Positions 24,506-34,249 of a stretch of 64,000 nt of DNA are shown here, one piece after another (positions within the stretch are counted from its first letter, which is position 1; every line of letters begins with the position of its first letter). The stretch is from positions 7,832,565 through 7,896,564 of the forward strand of contig JAKZAN010000001.1 of the NCBI GenBank assembly GCA_023053545.1, written 5' to 3'. The translations under genes were made by a program, and so were the position numbers. This DNA comes from Lepidurus packardi (taxonomy: Eukaryota > Arthropoda > Branchiopoda > Notostraca > Triopsidae). Below the pieces are notes generated by a model, which worked only from the letters and a program-made list of their open reading frames with translations, did no database searches and had not been told where the DNA came from.

Positions 24506-24911
24506 TTCATGTGTCTTAATTTTTTAAGGTTTTTTTGTTACGTTTGGTTTAATCTTCAGGAGTTTAATGTATGTCCCTTTCTAGTCGTTTTTTTTTTGGT
24601 AACAGAAAACAGTGCTTGGAAGAATAGCTGATTTAATCCAGTGAACAAATCGTGGATCTGTGATTTATGAAGCATGCAACTGAAGTGCTATCGCCAAATT
24701 GTGCCCAATTCAGATCTTTTAAATGCACAGCACTTGTTACGAGACTACTGCACCCAAAAAGAAAACGATGCGAACGTTATTGTACTGATTACCAGATACC
24801 GGTCTTCCAAAGCCCCAAACAAAGGTATTTTAGCCGTTGAGTTTGTAGACACTTGTACGATAGATATATGCTTACTATACCGGTACATTAAATTACCTGA
24901 TAATCTCTTTA

Positions 24912-25427
24912 TGAATTGGAAGAATGCAAGATGTCTACAATAAATGACCTCGAGACAAGTTGCCGCAGAGAGCTCTCAAAGACTTCATGGTCATGAAGGG
25001 TTTAAAGATTGCGAGCATATACATGATTGCAATCATGAATAGCTAATAGATTCATCAATAGATTCTAGTCAGGAAGCTAGGATGCTACGTAAGTAAAGCT
25101 GAGACATCTAGAATGGATTTTCACTGGACAATTCGCAAAGAAATCCAGGATGAACTAGCTCGCAGCAAGCCGTGTTTCTCTGACGGTGTTCGACATCGGT
25201 CGCACGTGATCAATATCCTACCTGTGTCGCAATTAGCGTCCCAGTATGTGCACATTAACGCAAACGGCAAAAACATTCAGACGGATAGCAAGTGCTCAAT
25301 CCACGAAGTCAGTGCTGATAACGTGACTTGTGAATCCAGAGGCGTAAACCATTTCGAAGGAGGTTGGCCTCGCGATATCAATCCCCACGAATCTGACCAA
25401 GTTGAACGTCGGTTGCCGCAAGGAAAT
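24912..25427 (+). repeat. duplicated DNAI2 upstream/first-exon segment (copy A, truncated)
   Basis: Collinear with 26178 to about 26795. Shared landmarks are GAATTGGAAGAATGCAAGAT, TCATGAAGGGTTTAAAGA, TTCTAGTCAGGAAGCTA and then the DNAI2 first coding exon. Copy B has about 100 extra bases before TTCTAGTCAGG. Copy A ends abruptly in sequence copied from the DM9 locus. Confidence 0.9.
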
Positions 25428-25435
25428 CGACAAGC
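25113..25435 (+). pseudogene. truncated copy of the first coding exon of DNAI2
   Basis: It starts MDFHWTIRKEIQDELARSKP and continues in parallel with the intact gene (RGVNHFEGGWPRDINPHE). Similarity ends within the conserved QVARYRKKIEKD region, where the reading passes into foreign sequence. The later WD-repeat exons are absent. The frame is still open, with amino-acid changes such as HINANGKN against PINPIDKT. I read it as a dead partial duplicate; a short translated peptide cannot be excluded. Confidence 0.88.
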
Positions 25436-25439
25436 AACG

Positions 25440-25805
25440 TTAAGTAATCCAATCGGGAAAATATCACATTACTTACACGGTAAGTGAAAAGCCTCGAAAT
25501 TACAGTTTTAACGCTTCCAGCTTCTATGTGTGGGTGCAGATGATCACGGTAAGATATTATTCTTGAACTTATGCGCACAAACATGATCAAATTCTTTAGA
25601 AAACAGATGATCCCGCCCATTGCTCTAAGCAAGGGTACAACAGTATGTTTATGACTTCACGCTCATAACTAAAACAGGTCAAATAATATAACCATACTTA
25701 TTTTGTTTATTGGTTGATCCACTACAAGGACATCATTTAAGTTCTACTTTTTCCGCATTTATAACCTTCCTTCATTTCATTCCAAAGGACACCAAAAATC
25801 CATAC
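25440..25805. repeat. copy of the DM9-upstream segment 14524-14895
   Basis: Collinear with 14524-14895 with scattered differences. It directly follows the truncated DNAI2 exon copy, which makes a chimeric junction at about 25428-25440. Confidence 0.9.
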
Positions 25806-25882
25806 TCATTGTCCTTTTTTAATACATTATTTCATTATAATATCTCTAACTCTATAACTAAGAGAATAAGAACTTCTTAAAA

Positions 25883-26178
25883 GCCAATTCAGTCATTCAG
25901 CACTGCGCTGGCGCCACGTAAACAAAATTTCAACAAGAGTTCAAAGGTCTCCCCCTCGTTATCGTAGGTCTGGCTCGAAACAGCTTCAAAACCGAGTGTC
26001 TTCGCAATGTATATGCCTTATCCGGAACCTTCCACACCTTCCGCAGCCTTCTCCGGAATAAGCAACCAAGGTTGGGATTCCGGAGAAGGCTATGGAGGGT
26101 TGGACAAGACACTGACGGCGAAGCCATCTACGTAGGCCGAGTTTGCTTGGAGAATGGGAAGAGGCCGCTGCGGGATGT
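25883..26178. pseudogene. rearranged copy of the DM9 gene 5' region
   Basis: 25883 to about 26000 matches 15723-15840 (CTGCGCTGGCGCCAC, then GTCTGGCTCGAAAC). 26077-26178 matches 16047-16139, inside exon 2 of the complete DM9 gene, keeping ATCTACGTAGGCCGAG. The part between is rearranged and includes an inverted piece. It has no start exon and ends at the boundary with DNAI2 copy B, so it is not a gene. Confidence 0.85.
26045..26091. repeat. perfect 15-bp inverted repeat with 17-base loop
   Basis: AGCCTTCTCCGGAAT at 26045-26059 is the exact reverse complement of 26077-26091. A looser inverted match extends outward on the left to about 26020, so the left arm is an inverted copy of the start of the duplicated DM9 exon. 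Confidence 0.9.
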
Positions 26179-26481
26179 GAATTGGAAGAATGCAAGATTT
26201 CTATAATAAACGACCTCAAGACTAATCCAAGTTATTATAAAGAACTCTCCAAGACTCCACGCTCATGAAGGGTTTAAAGACTGCGAGCATACACATGATT
26301 GCCGTCAGAAATAGCTAATTTTGAAAGAAGTATTATAGAAAAATTCCTTGCACCTACGTAATGAAGGAAAAAACTAAATTGGGAGGGAAGGGAGCGAATG
26401 TGGAACTAAGCGACCGAGTTTGATCAATATGTTCTAGTCAGGAAGCTACGGCGCCACGTGACTAAAGGAGAGTAATGGAGA

Positions 26482-28821
26482 ATGGATTTTCAATGGACTA
26501 TTCGCAAAGAAATCCAGGCACTATCTCGCAGAAAGCCGTGTTTCTCTGACAGTGTTCGATATCCATCGCAAGTGATCAATATCCTACCTGTGCCACAATT
26601 AGCGTCACAATATGTGCCCATTAACCCAATCGACAAAACCATTCAGACGGATAACGAGTACTCAATCCACGAAGTCAACACCGATAACATGATTTGTGAA
26701 TCCAGAGGAGTAAATCATTTTGAAGGAGGTTGGCCTCGCGACCTCAATCCCCACGAGCCTGATCAAGTTGCACGTTACCGCAAGAAAATCGAAAAAGATG
26801 ACAACTTTGTCCACAATATTCTACAGCTCTGTACGGTAAGCCTAAAATTAAGAATTTTTGGAATAAAATAACACTTGAAATGGATTCACACCAGAATATG
26901 GAGCACTGCATCAAGCAGAACAACGCAATAGACTTGTACGAACAGTTTTTCCCAGACGAGGACGATGATGTCGCCGCTAATCCGGTACTACAGATCCAGC
27001 AGTCGATTTTGGATCCGTCGCCTGGGCTGCCTCGTGCGGTGACGGATTTGAGTTGGTCTCCCGACGGGGCTTTTAGGTTAGCTGCTGCCTATTCGATGCC
27101 AACATGGGAAAATTATTTCACCGACCGAGGGAATGATTCCTACATCTGGGACATAGGTAGACACCTATTGCTAACATGTTTCCTAACTATTCTAGCAATC
27201 ACCATTGATCAACAGAGAAACCGTCCAAACCGGAGGTTATCCTCAAAAGCCCCTGCCAGATCGGTTGCTTGGCTTTTAACCCTAAAGACGTCCACTGTTT
27301 AGCTGGCGGGTTAGTCACGGGTCGAGTCGGTATCTGGGACGGGCGACGTGGATCCGGTCCTGTTGAACTAGCTCCTATTGGTTCGGGCCATACTGAACCA
27401 GTCGCTAGGGTTATGTGGTCAAACTCCAAAGCAGGCGGCGAATTCTTTTCTACTTCTTCAGATGGACAGGTAGGTCGTACAAAAAAGAAAACCTTCCAGT
27501 GAATGATTTTAAAAATATTACGTTTAATTTAATTTAGGTATTGTGGTGGGATGTCCGTAAACTTGCAGCACCCGTCGACTCACTAGTTTTGAACCCAGCA
27601 ATCGGTAGCGAAACCCGATATGACACCTCCCTAGCGGCCTGCAGCTTGGAATACGACCCCTCCATGCCTACTAAGTTCTTGGTAGGCACAGAACAAGGTA
27701 CTAATTGCATTTTTCCTAACGGTATAATTAACAATTTTGAGTTTAGGTATAGTTCTGTCTTGCAATCGGCGTGCGCGCATGGCGTCTGAACGCATTATTT
27801 CTCAATACGAAGCTCAATTGGGCCCAATACGTGCACTGCAGCGCCATCCACTACTACCCAAAACTTTTCTCACGATTGGTGACTGGACCGCCAAAATTTG
27901 GGCCGAAGACATCAAAGACTCTCCCATACTCTCTTTACGGTGAGCCTATCCAATTACCCGGGCATTCGAAAAAATGTTACCATTTGAAACAAAATCGTTT
28001 AGAGCTGGGAGTACCAGGTTAACAGATGCGTCCTGGAGCCCTACTCGACCTTCTCTCTTTTTCACTGCGGATGATGAAGGTTGCGTTCAGACTTGGGATA
28101 TACTAATCCAACGATCGGAGCCGATACTAACCATAAAGCTGGTCGATGACAGTTTACTCTGTTTACGAGTTCAAGACCAAGGAAAATTACTGGCCGTAGG
28201 CTCGGGAAGTCACGAAGGTCGTATATCTCTGGTGTCTGTAAGTGAGGCACTTTGTGGCGTCAGGCGCAACGATAAAACCCTCTTAACGACGGTAAACTGA
28301 ATTTTTTCTGCTTCATTTTGGAATAGGCAAGTCATGTCTTACGTACATTATAGATGTTCGAGCGGGAAACACGTCGTGAAAAAATGCTCGAAGCCAAAAC
28401 TAAGGAACAGCGCTTACGTGATCGAGGCAAACCAACGTCTACTACCCAGACCTTCGCTCCACCCACTGCCAATTTAACTACACCCGGTTTCGCTACTGAG
28501 TCGCACTTCAGCTTCCCTGAAAAAACAGCAGAAGATGGCGAGGCCCTTACCAGTGACATTTCAAGCACTCCAAATGATGAATCCGAGTCACTAACCATGA
28601 CTGATGAAATATTACTAGCTGCTGAGAAACAGTATTTTGAATCTATTCAACAAGTAAAGGCTAATTTTCTCTATCCTAACGCTCATTATACTTGGTTGAC
28701 ACCATATCGCTATAGGAAATCGCCCAACGTCGCAGAGGTGAAAGCCGTTAAGCAAATATTGACACGGAAGAACAAAAGAGCCCGACAAAATTACCACAAT
28801 GCACAATGGGTGTTGGAGTGA
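26482..28821 (+). CDS. DNAI2: axonemal dynein intermediate chain 2 (WD-repeat), 7 exons
   Basis: Intermediate chain of the outer dynein arm, acting in motile cilia or flagella such as the sperm axoneme. Exons are 26482-26835, 26895-27156, 27216-27469, 27538-27697, 27747-27939, 28003-28291 and 28354-28821 (659 residues, all phases closing). Conserved DNAI2 blocks: ESRGVNHFEGGWPRDLNP, YRKKIEKDDNFVHNI, NMEHCIKQNNAIDLYEQFF, LSWSPDGAFRLAAAYS, NDSYIWDIEKPSKPEV, LAFNPKDVHCLAGG, STSSDGQVLWWDVRKL, PTKFLVGTEQGIVLSCNRRA, FLTIGDWTAKIWAED, DASWSPTRP, LLCLRVQDQGKLLAVGS, and MFERETRREKMLEAKTKEQR. The central part is a WD beta-propeller and the tail is charged. The acceptor at 27216 is chosen over an earlier AG because only it restores the WDIEKPSKPE reading. 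Its own first exon exists as a broken second copy 1.4 kb upstream. Confidence 0.95.
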
Positions 28822-29006
28822 CTGAATTTAAGGATCGATGACCATACATGTAGTGTGTGATGAATGTGGGCGTAAAACACGAGACATTACAGCGCTAAGC
28901 TTTTTGCTGAAGGTTTCAGACTTCTTGACGTTAGGAGCGCGTCCATAAGAGGTACCTTACCGGCCCCAATTGCTTTCATACGCATCTCCAGTAACGCTCA
29001 ACGACC

Positions 29007-30851
29007 ATGTGTTCAATAGCTCTCTTGTTCTACTACGTAACGGTTTTTACTATTGTGGACACCCAAACGAACCTTGATTCGCTAATATTACACGTTTTGC
29101 AAAAATATCATCGTAAATCTTGCTTGACATTATTGACCAACACAGAATTTCCCTCTTCGCCGGTGCCATCATGGTTGACAGGACTGCAAGGAGATTCTTC
29201 GGTGCTCTGGTTTCAAAGGGACAGTTCTAATTTAACTGGTGATAATTTTTTGCGTGACAATTTGCAGAAAACATCCAGCTTCGGCTGCAATACCTACGTC
29301 ATTCTGTACCCTTCCGTGCGAGACATTACATCTTTGACCCTATGGCTTGCAGCCAACATCAAACTTCGGCGGGGAAAGATAATTCTACATGCAGTAAACG
29401 GTTCTTTGGTAGAAATAGATGAGCTATTCGATGGAAAACTACTGAGGACAAACGGACATTCTATTTTCTTACGATCCATGCATAACCACTACGAGATTCG
29501 AACAAATCGCGTCCCGCAAGATGGCGCTAGTTACGTTATGGATCGATTCTCTTTTTCTGGGAAATTTCAGTTCGATGCCAACTTGTTCCCGCGCAAGTTT
29601 TCAAATCTAAAGGGACACCATCTCAAAGTGGCAACGTTTGACTACCGCCCCATGATTCAAAAGTTTACGACACCTGAAGGGTCTTTCTATAGCGGTCTCG
29701 AGTACTCGCTGCTATTGGCGCACGCCCAGGCGATGAATTTCACGTTTACTATTTATGAACCCCCCGATAATCAATTATGGGGTCAACAGATGTCAGATGG
29801 ACGTTTTACAGGATTGATAGGGGAACTGGCGTACCTGCAAGCTGACATTGGTTTCGCAGGTCTGTACATTCAGCCCGCTCGGATGGCTGTAATGGATTAT
29901 ACATCCGCTTACCGGATTCTGTACGAATGTTTTTTGGCACCCCTACCGGGTCCTTCCCCTCGCTGGATGGCATTGATTTTGCCTTTCGATACCTGGGTGT
30001 GGATATCGACATTACTGCTCCTCATTATGTCCATACTGGCGCTGTACGTGATCGCGCAGTTCTCTCGAGGCGATAACTACTTGAAGCGCTTCAGCACGGT
30101 GATTTACTTTATCTACAGCGGCTTGATGCAGTTGCAATTGCCTTGGTCGATGAGAACTAATGCTGTGAGGCATTTCTTGGTGGGCTGGTTTATTATCGCG
30201 ACCATAGTTCCCACCGTGTACAAAAGTATGCTGACTGCGTGCCTTAGTGTGCCCATTAAACCCGTCCCGATCGACACTATCGAGCAGTTACTCAGCAGTC
30301 TTTTAGCCAAAGGTAGTTTTGGCTACAATACCATTGAGACCCTTAAAGGGTCACCCGACCCCATTTGGCAAAAATTGGCAACTCAGATGATCCCTTATAC
30401 AGACTTCGCCTGGGCGTATGATCAACTTGGAAAGGGGAAATTAGTCATTACTTCCTCAGATGACAACCTCAAATATCTAATTAAAACGCGGTTCACAAAT
30501 CCAAGATTGGGTGAAACGGTCCATATTATTAAACAATGTCTGCTACCCTACTCTACCGGTTTTGGACTTCAGAAAGATTCACCCTATCGAGAGCGTCTGA
30601 ACGAAATTACGCAACGCGTCATCGAGGGTGGACTAGTTAACTATTGGTTTGAGGAAGCTTTGAGGGATTCGAGAGCCGAAAACCCAGGCCCTGACAACAA
30701 CCAAGCATCTATTTCAACTCAGCCCATTGCTTTTACACTCGAGAGCCTGCAAGGCGCATACTTTCTCCTTGTGTTTGGCTACATTTTTTCAACTTTTGTC
30801 TTTGGTTTAGAATTAGCGATTCACCACATTCAAATGAGGTTCAAAAAGTAA
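29007..30851 (+). CDS. divergent ionotropic receptor (iGluR-related chemosensory-type channel), single exon
   Basis: 614 residues with no intron. The N-terminus has a hydrophobic signal-like segment (LLFYYVTVFTIV) and several NxS/T sites. The ligand-binding S1 half starts near LKVATFDYRPMIQ and includes ADIGFAGLYIQPARMAVMDYT. The arginine in PARMAVMDYT aligns with the glutamate-binding arginine of iGluRs, while the neighbouring threonine position is isoleucine. The first membrane helix follows (TWVWISTLLLLIMSILALYV, about residues 330-350), then the short pore segment, a second helix (FLVGWFIIATIVPTVYKS), the S2 half, and a last helix near residues 580-605 (YFLLVFGYIFSTFVFGLEL). This layout is that of an ionotropic receptor without a full amino-terminal domain. 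The absence of introns fits lineage-specific divergent IRs. The ligand is unknown. Confidence 0.88.
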   Translation: MCSIALLFYYVTVFTIVDTQTNLDSLILHVLQKYHRKSCLTLLTNTEFPSSPVPSWLTGLQGDSSVLWFQRDSSNLTGDNFLRDNLQKTSSFGCNTYVILYPSVRDITSLTLWLAANIKLRRGKIILHAVNGSLVEIDELFDGKLLRTNGHSIFLRSMHNHYEIRTNRVPQDGASYVMDRFSFSGKFQFDANLFPRKFSNLKGHHLKVATFDYRPMIQKFTTPEGSFYSGLEYSLLLAHAQAMNFTFTIYEPPDNQLWGQQMSDGRFTGLIGELAYLQADIGFAGLYIQPARMAVMDYTSAYRILYECFLAPLPGPSPRWMALILPFDTWVWISTLLLLIMSILALYVIAQFSRGDNYLKRFSTVIYFIYSGLMQLQLPWSMRTNAVRHFLVGWFIIATIVPTVYKSMLTACLSVPIKPVPIDTIEQLLSSLLAKGSFGYNTIETLKGSPDPIWQKLATQMIPYTDFAWAYDQLGKGKLVITSSDDNLKYLIKTRFTNPRLGETVHIIKQCLLPYSTGFGLQKDSPYRERLNEITQRVIEGGLVNYWFEEALRDSRAENPGPDNNQASISTQPIAFTLESLQGAYFLLVFGYIFSTFVFGLELAIHHIQMRFKK

Positions 30852-30999
30852 AGCAATCGAATAGTAAAAGAGAAATACAAGACCGGGACCAGCACATACG
30901 TATTCCCACAATATATCGAAAAAATGCTGAGCACATATTAGATTATTTTCAAGAAAATCTTTATTTCATAAATGTATCAACGACAAGCATTGTTCCTCA

Positions 31000-31005
31000 A
31001 ATAAA
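31000..31005 (+). terminator. poly(A) signal AATAAA of the ionotropic receptor gene
   Basis: AATAAA lies about 150 nt past the stop codon in AT-rich sequence. Confidence 0.6.
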
Positions 31006-32109
31006 TAATAGTAAACGTAGCCGAAGGCTAATGTATCTTGGCTCCGCAGGCGACCCGATTGCTTTTTTTTTTTATCGACAAACGTTGCACTGACCTGTTG
31101 GATTGCATAGAAACGTCCAGTTTGTTTACAAGCTAAGAGGTTTAGAGTGAATTTTCGACAGTAGGCTTATATACAGCGCCATAACACGGAGTTTTTTCGG
31201 GGGCGGGGTAACTCGAGACCTTAATCCTATTTTTGTCATGTACTGTATTAGAATTTGTTTAGTTTAATTAGCAAAATTTGGGCGACGTTTCTAGGAACCC
31301 ACTTTACGAATTTCGCTGTTCGAGCTTTCCTTTCTTATACTTTCTCGTTTACTGAAACTCCATAATTCCAAAATATAAATAATGCCAATTTTGCTACTTA
31401 AACAAAGCAGCTTCTTCATGATCTGAAATAAGAAAACGCAATGTAGTAGAAATGACCGGCACTTGTTTTGGTTTGTTTACTTTACGCGCCTTGTAGAAAA
31501 CGTACGTAAGATGGTAGATTTCGCCCATTCTTGCCGCTTAGAGGGCGAATTTGGTAAAGACCCCGAAAAGAAAAAAACACGCTAATAGCAGACCTAGGAA
31601 GGCCGTTATCTAATTTCTCAAAACTTGTTCCTCCCACAGCTAATGACTACAACCGCATACGCAAATGCTAGAAAAATAAATTTTTCTAAAAAATAAATAG
31701 TAACAGACCGAAAAGATATGAAAAATTGTATGAAGACACACGAAATATTTGTGGCAGCAATTACGGAAATGTTGTTAAGGAGAGCATGTTACCATTATCA
31801 AGGAGAATATGTTGACCATTGCCAATGCAGGGGTAATGAAAAGCATTTTACGACTGTCATTTACGACTGTCAAAGACATAGACAGTCATAACTGCAGTAA
31901 GAAATCATCTTGTCACAAAACAAATGACATGGCTGTTTTTGCCTTGAGGCTCGGCTCGTTATTTCGCAAGCACCGCCATAAAAGTAACGGTATAAAGACC
32001 AGTAGCTTTCATAGCTCACGTGGCCAATGGTTTTTATCGTATACCTTGTGGTTAAACTTGCTGCCTTTCACAATTCTTTCCTAAGCGAAGCAAATTTATC
32101 TTCGTTAAT
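31006..32109. other. intergenic region after the ionotropic receptor
   Basis: AT-rich, no gene recognised. The small open frame 31809-32084 overlaps the area where the N-terminus of the decayed receptor copy would lie, but I see no clear similarity there. Confidence 0.5.
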
Positions 32110-32335
32110 TCCAGGATTTTGCAAAAGTATCACCCCAGATCCTGCTTCATGTTGATTATTGACAGGAACAGATTCCTCTTCTTCATTTCTGGGTAGTTGG
32201 TTGGCAAGACCATATAGAATTGACTACTCCTGTGCTCTGGTTTCAAAGTAACACCTCCAACATGGCTGCCGATAATCCAATGATTGAAAAGTTAAAAAGA
32301 TCTTTCATACTTGACTGTAATATCTATGTACTTAT
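32110..32335 (+). pseudogene. decayed fragment of an ionotropic receptor related to the 29.0 kb gene
   Basis: The DNA parallels 29093-29305 of the intact gene: ATTTTGCAAAAGTATCACC against ATTTTGCAAAAATATCATC, and GTGCTCTGGTTTCAAAG shared exactly, followed by readable remnants (VLWFQSNTSNMAADN against VLWFQRDSSNLTGDN). Stops and frame shifts interrupt the first part. The remaining three quarters of a receptor are missing. It is a pseudogene fragment left by a local tandem duplication. Confidence 0.85.
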
Positions 32336-33882
32336 GCATAATTATTATTTTATTATTAATTACTATGACCTATGTACCTTTGTTTTAATTTCTACCTTTA
32401 TACCTAACTTATTTGCGCTTTCTAAACCTTCTCCAAATTGGCCTTCTTCCTCTAATAATGTGATTTTTTTAAAGCCTCACCTCACCTCCTCTGTCAAATT
32501 GATCCATTCCGACAACTGTACTTTATTTCCCTGGGTAATTCTCAATGGCAAAAATCGTCTATGTACAGTACCTAAAATGTGATTTTTTTTATACAGCGTT
32601 CTAATGCACTCATATTGTAATGCAGACGTCTGCAAAATATCGCTTGATGAAAAACTACACTAAATTTCCCGTTTGGTGTCAAACCAAACTGATTAGCTAA
32701 TGAAAAATAAGTGTGCAATAACTTATAAACAGGTATATTTTGTTAGTTATATGCCATTACGTTGGCTACCGCTGATTATTTCAGCAAGACCAATGAACTC
32801 GTCTTTTTTATTGCTCTGTTTTCTTTGATAAAGTAAATTAGAGTTATGGAGTATAGCTTTATTTATTTAGTAAACTCTACGTGCTAATTGAAATAGTACG
32901 GTAACGGAAGTTTTGTTTGATCTGTTTCATTATGTTACACAGACTATAGGCAAAAGCTGCGTTCCAAGGTTGGCGCCGTTTGGCCGTGCAGAAGCGAAAG
33001 CTCCATTCAAAAGTTACGCCGTTGTGCTATGCGACCGTGTTTTCACTGTCTTATGCAAGGCTTTCCAAAAAATCAACAAACAGCAGCGCCATCAAGTGAG
33101 AGTTAGTATCAATAAGCTAAGGTATACGGGAGCCTTGTACTTGAAAAAACCCCCCCTGTTTCCATGTGTTTTGAAAGTGCTACACCCAGTACCATAACGT
33201 CTCGTAACGCTTCTGAGTCTGAAAATGGTAAGTGCTCTAGTTTTTCTTTTCATTTTCTTTGCTTTTCCTTTGTTTCTGCGTTGTATACCCTCACTAATAT
33301 GCTATATAGGTTCACTAAGTTATAAGTCAGCCGGATCTCCAAGCCATCAATGTATGGGCCATAAACACTTTCTGAAAGCCGAGGTCTTGGAACGAAAGTT
33401 GAATAGTTAAAGAATGGGATCTGACTAATTTTGGGGTATCACTTTTGTTAATTTGGCTACAACTCAAAGACAGCCATCACAGTCTTGCACTTCTATTAAT
33501 TTTCAAGAAGCTAAATCCTTTATGTGACTAGTATGGTAAGACACAGGGCAAAAGATTGACATAAAAAAAAACTTACGAGTATCACAATTAAATTGGCTCT
33601 AAGGTTTTTTTGCACAGTTCGGACCAAGATCTTCTAGGTTTTCCCCAGAACCAAAGTCAGGGTGGTACTCGGAGCGGGTATATATAGGATATAATAATAA
33701 CATATGTTTTGCTGCTTTAAAATGAATCCAGGGGAAGCTAAAAACAGGGTTCAAGCTAAACACAAACCCGAGCAGACTACAGTAGTAGATACTAGCGTAA
33801 ATACAGATATACACTGAGTTACTTGTCGTTACAACTCCTGGAGTATGGTAAATCATATAGGAGCTTCACAATCAGTTACTTT
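32336..33882. other. region between the receptor relic and the end of the sallimus gene
   Basis: AT-rich, no supported gene. It should contain the 3' untranslated region of the sallimus gene (minus strand), but I see no canonical AATAAA close to its stop codon. Confidence 0.5.
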
Positions 33883-34249
33883 TCACTTGAAAAGCTGACG
33901 AGAGTAGTACCAAACTCGGAAGAAATACTCGTCTCTGCGTAGTAATGAGGACCGCGAATAAAACCGAATATCAGCATCCATTCCGGCTTCTCGCATCCAG
34001 GAAGATAAGGTTTCGGTACTGATGGACAGAGAAGGGGTAGCATCTTCTTTGTCGGCTTGACCACCATGAGCAGCATCTAAATAATCTATTGTTTTAAAAA
34101 CAATATTAGATTTCCGTTACACATTGCCAATTGAACCCGAAATATCTACCTGCTGGTCGAATAACTTTGATGGCTTCTTCGGATTCGAGGGGTTCGCTAA
34201 GGCCAACTTCGTTTCGAGCAAAAACTCGGACGTAATACGCATTTCCCTC
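33883..34249 (-). other. sls: sallimus: last FN3 half and unique C-terminal tail
   Basis: Exon 34249-34150 completes the last FN3 (GNAYYVRVFARNEVGLSEPL). The final exon 34076-33883 encodes about 64 residues outside any domain: an acidic/serine stretch, then SSWMREAGMDADIRFYSR and YFFRVWYYSRQLF before the stop. The aromatic, arginine-rich end is unlike the rest of the protein. I do not recognise a motif; a protein-binding tail is a guess. Confidence 0.8.
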
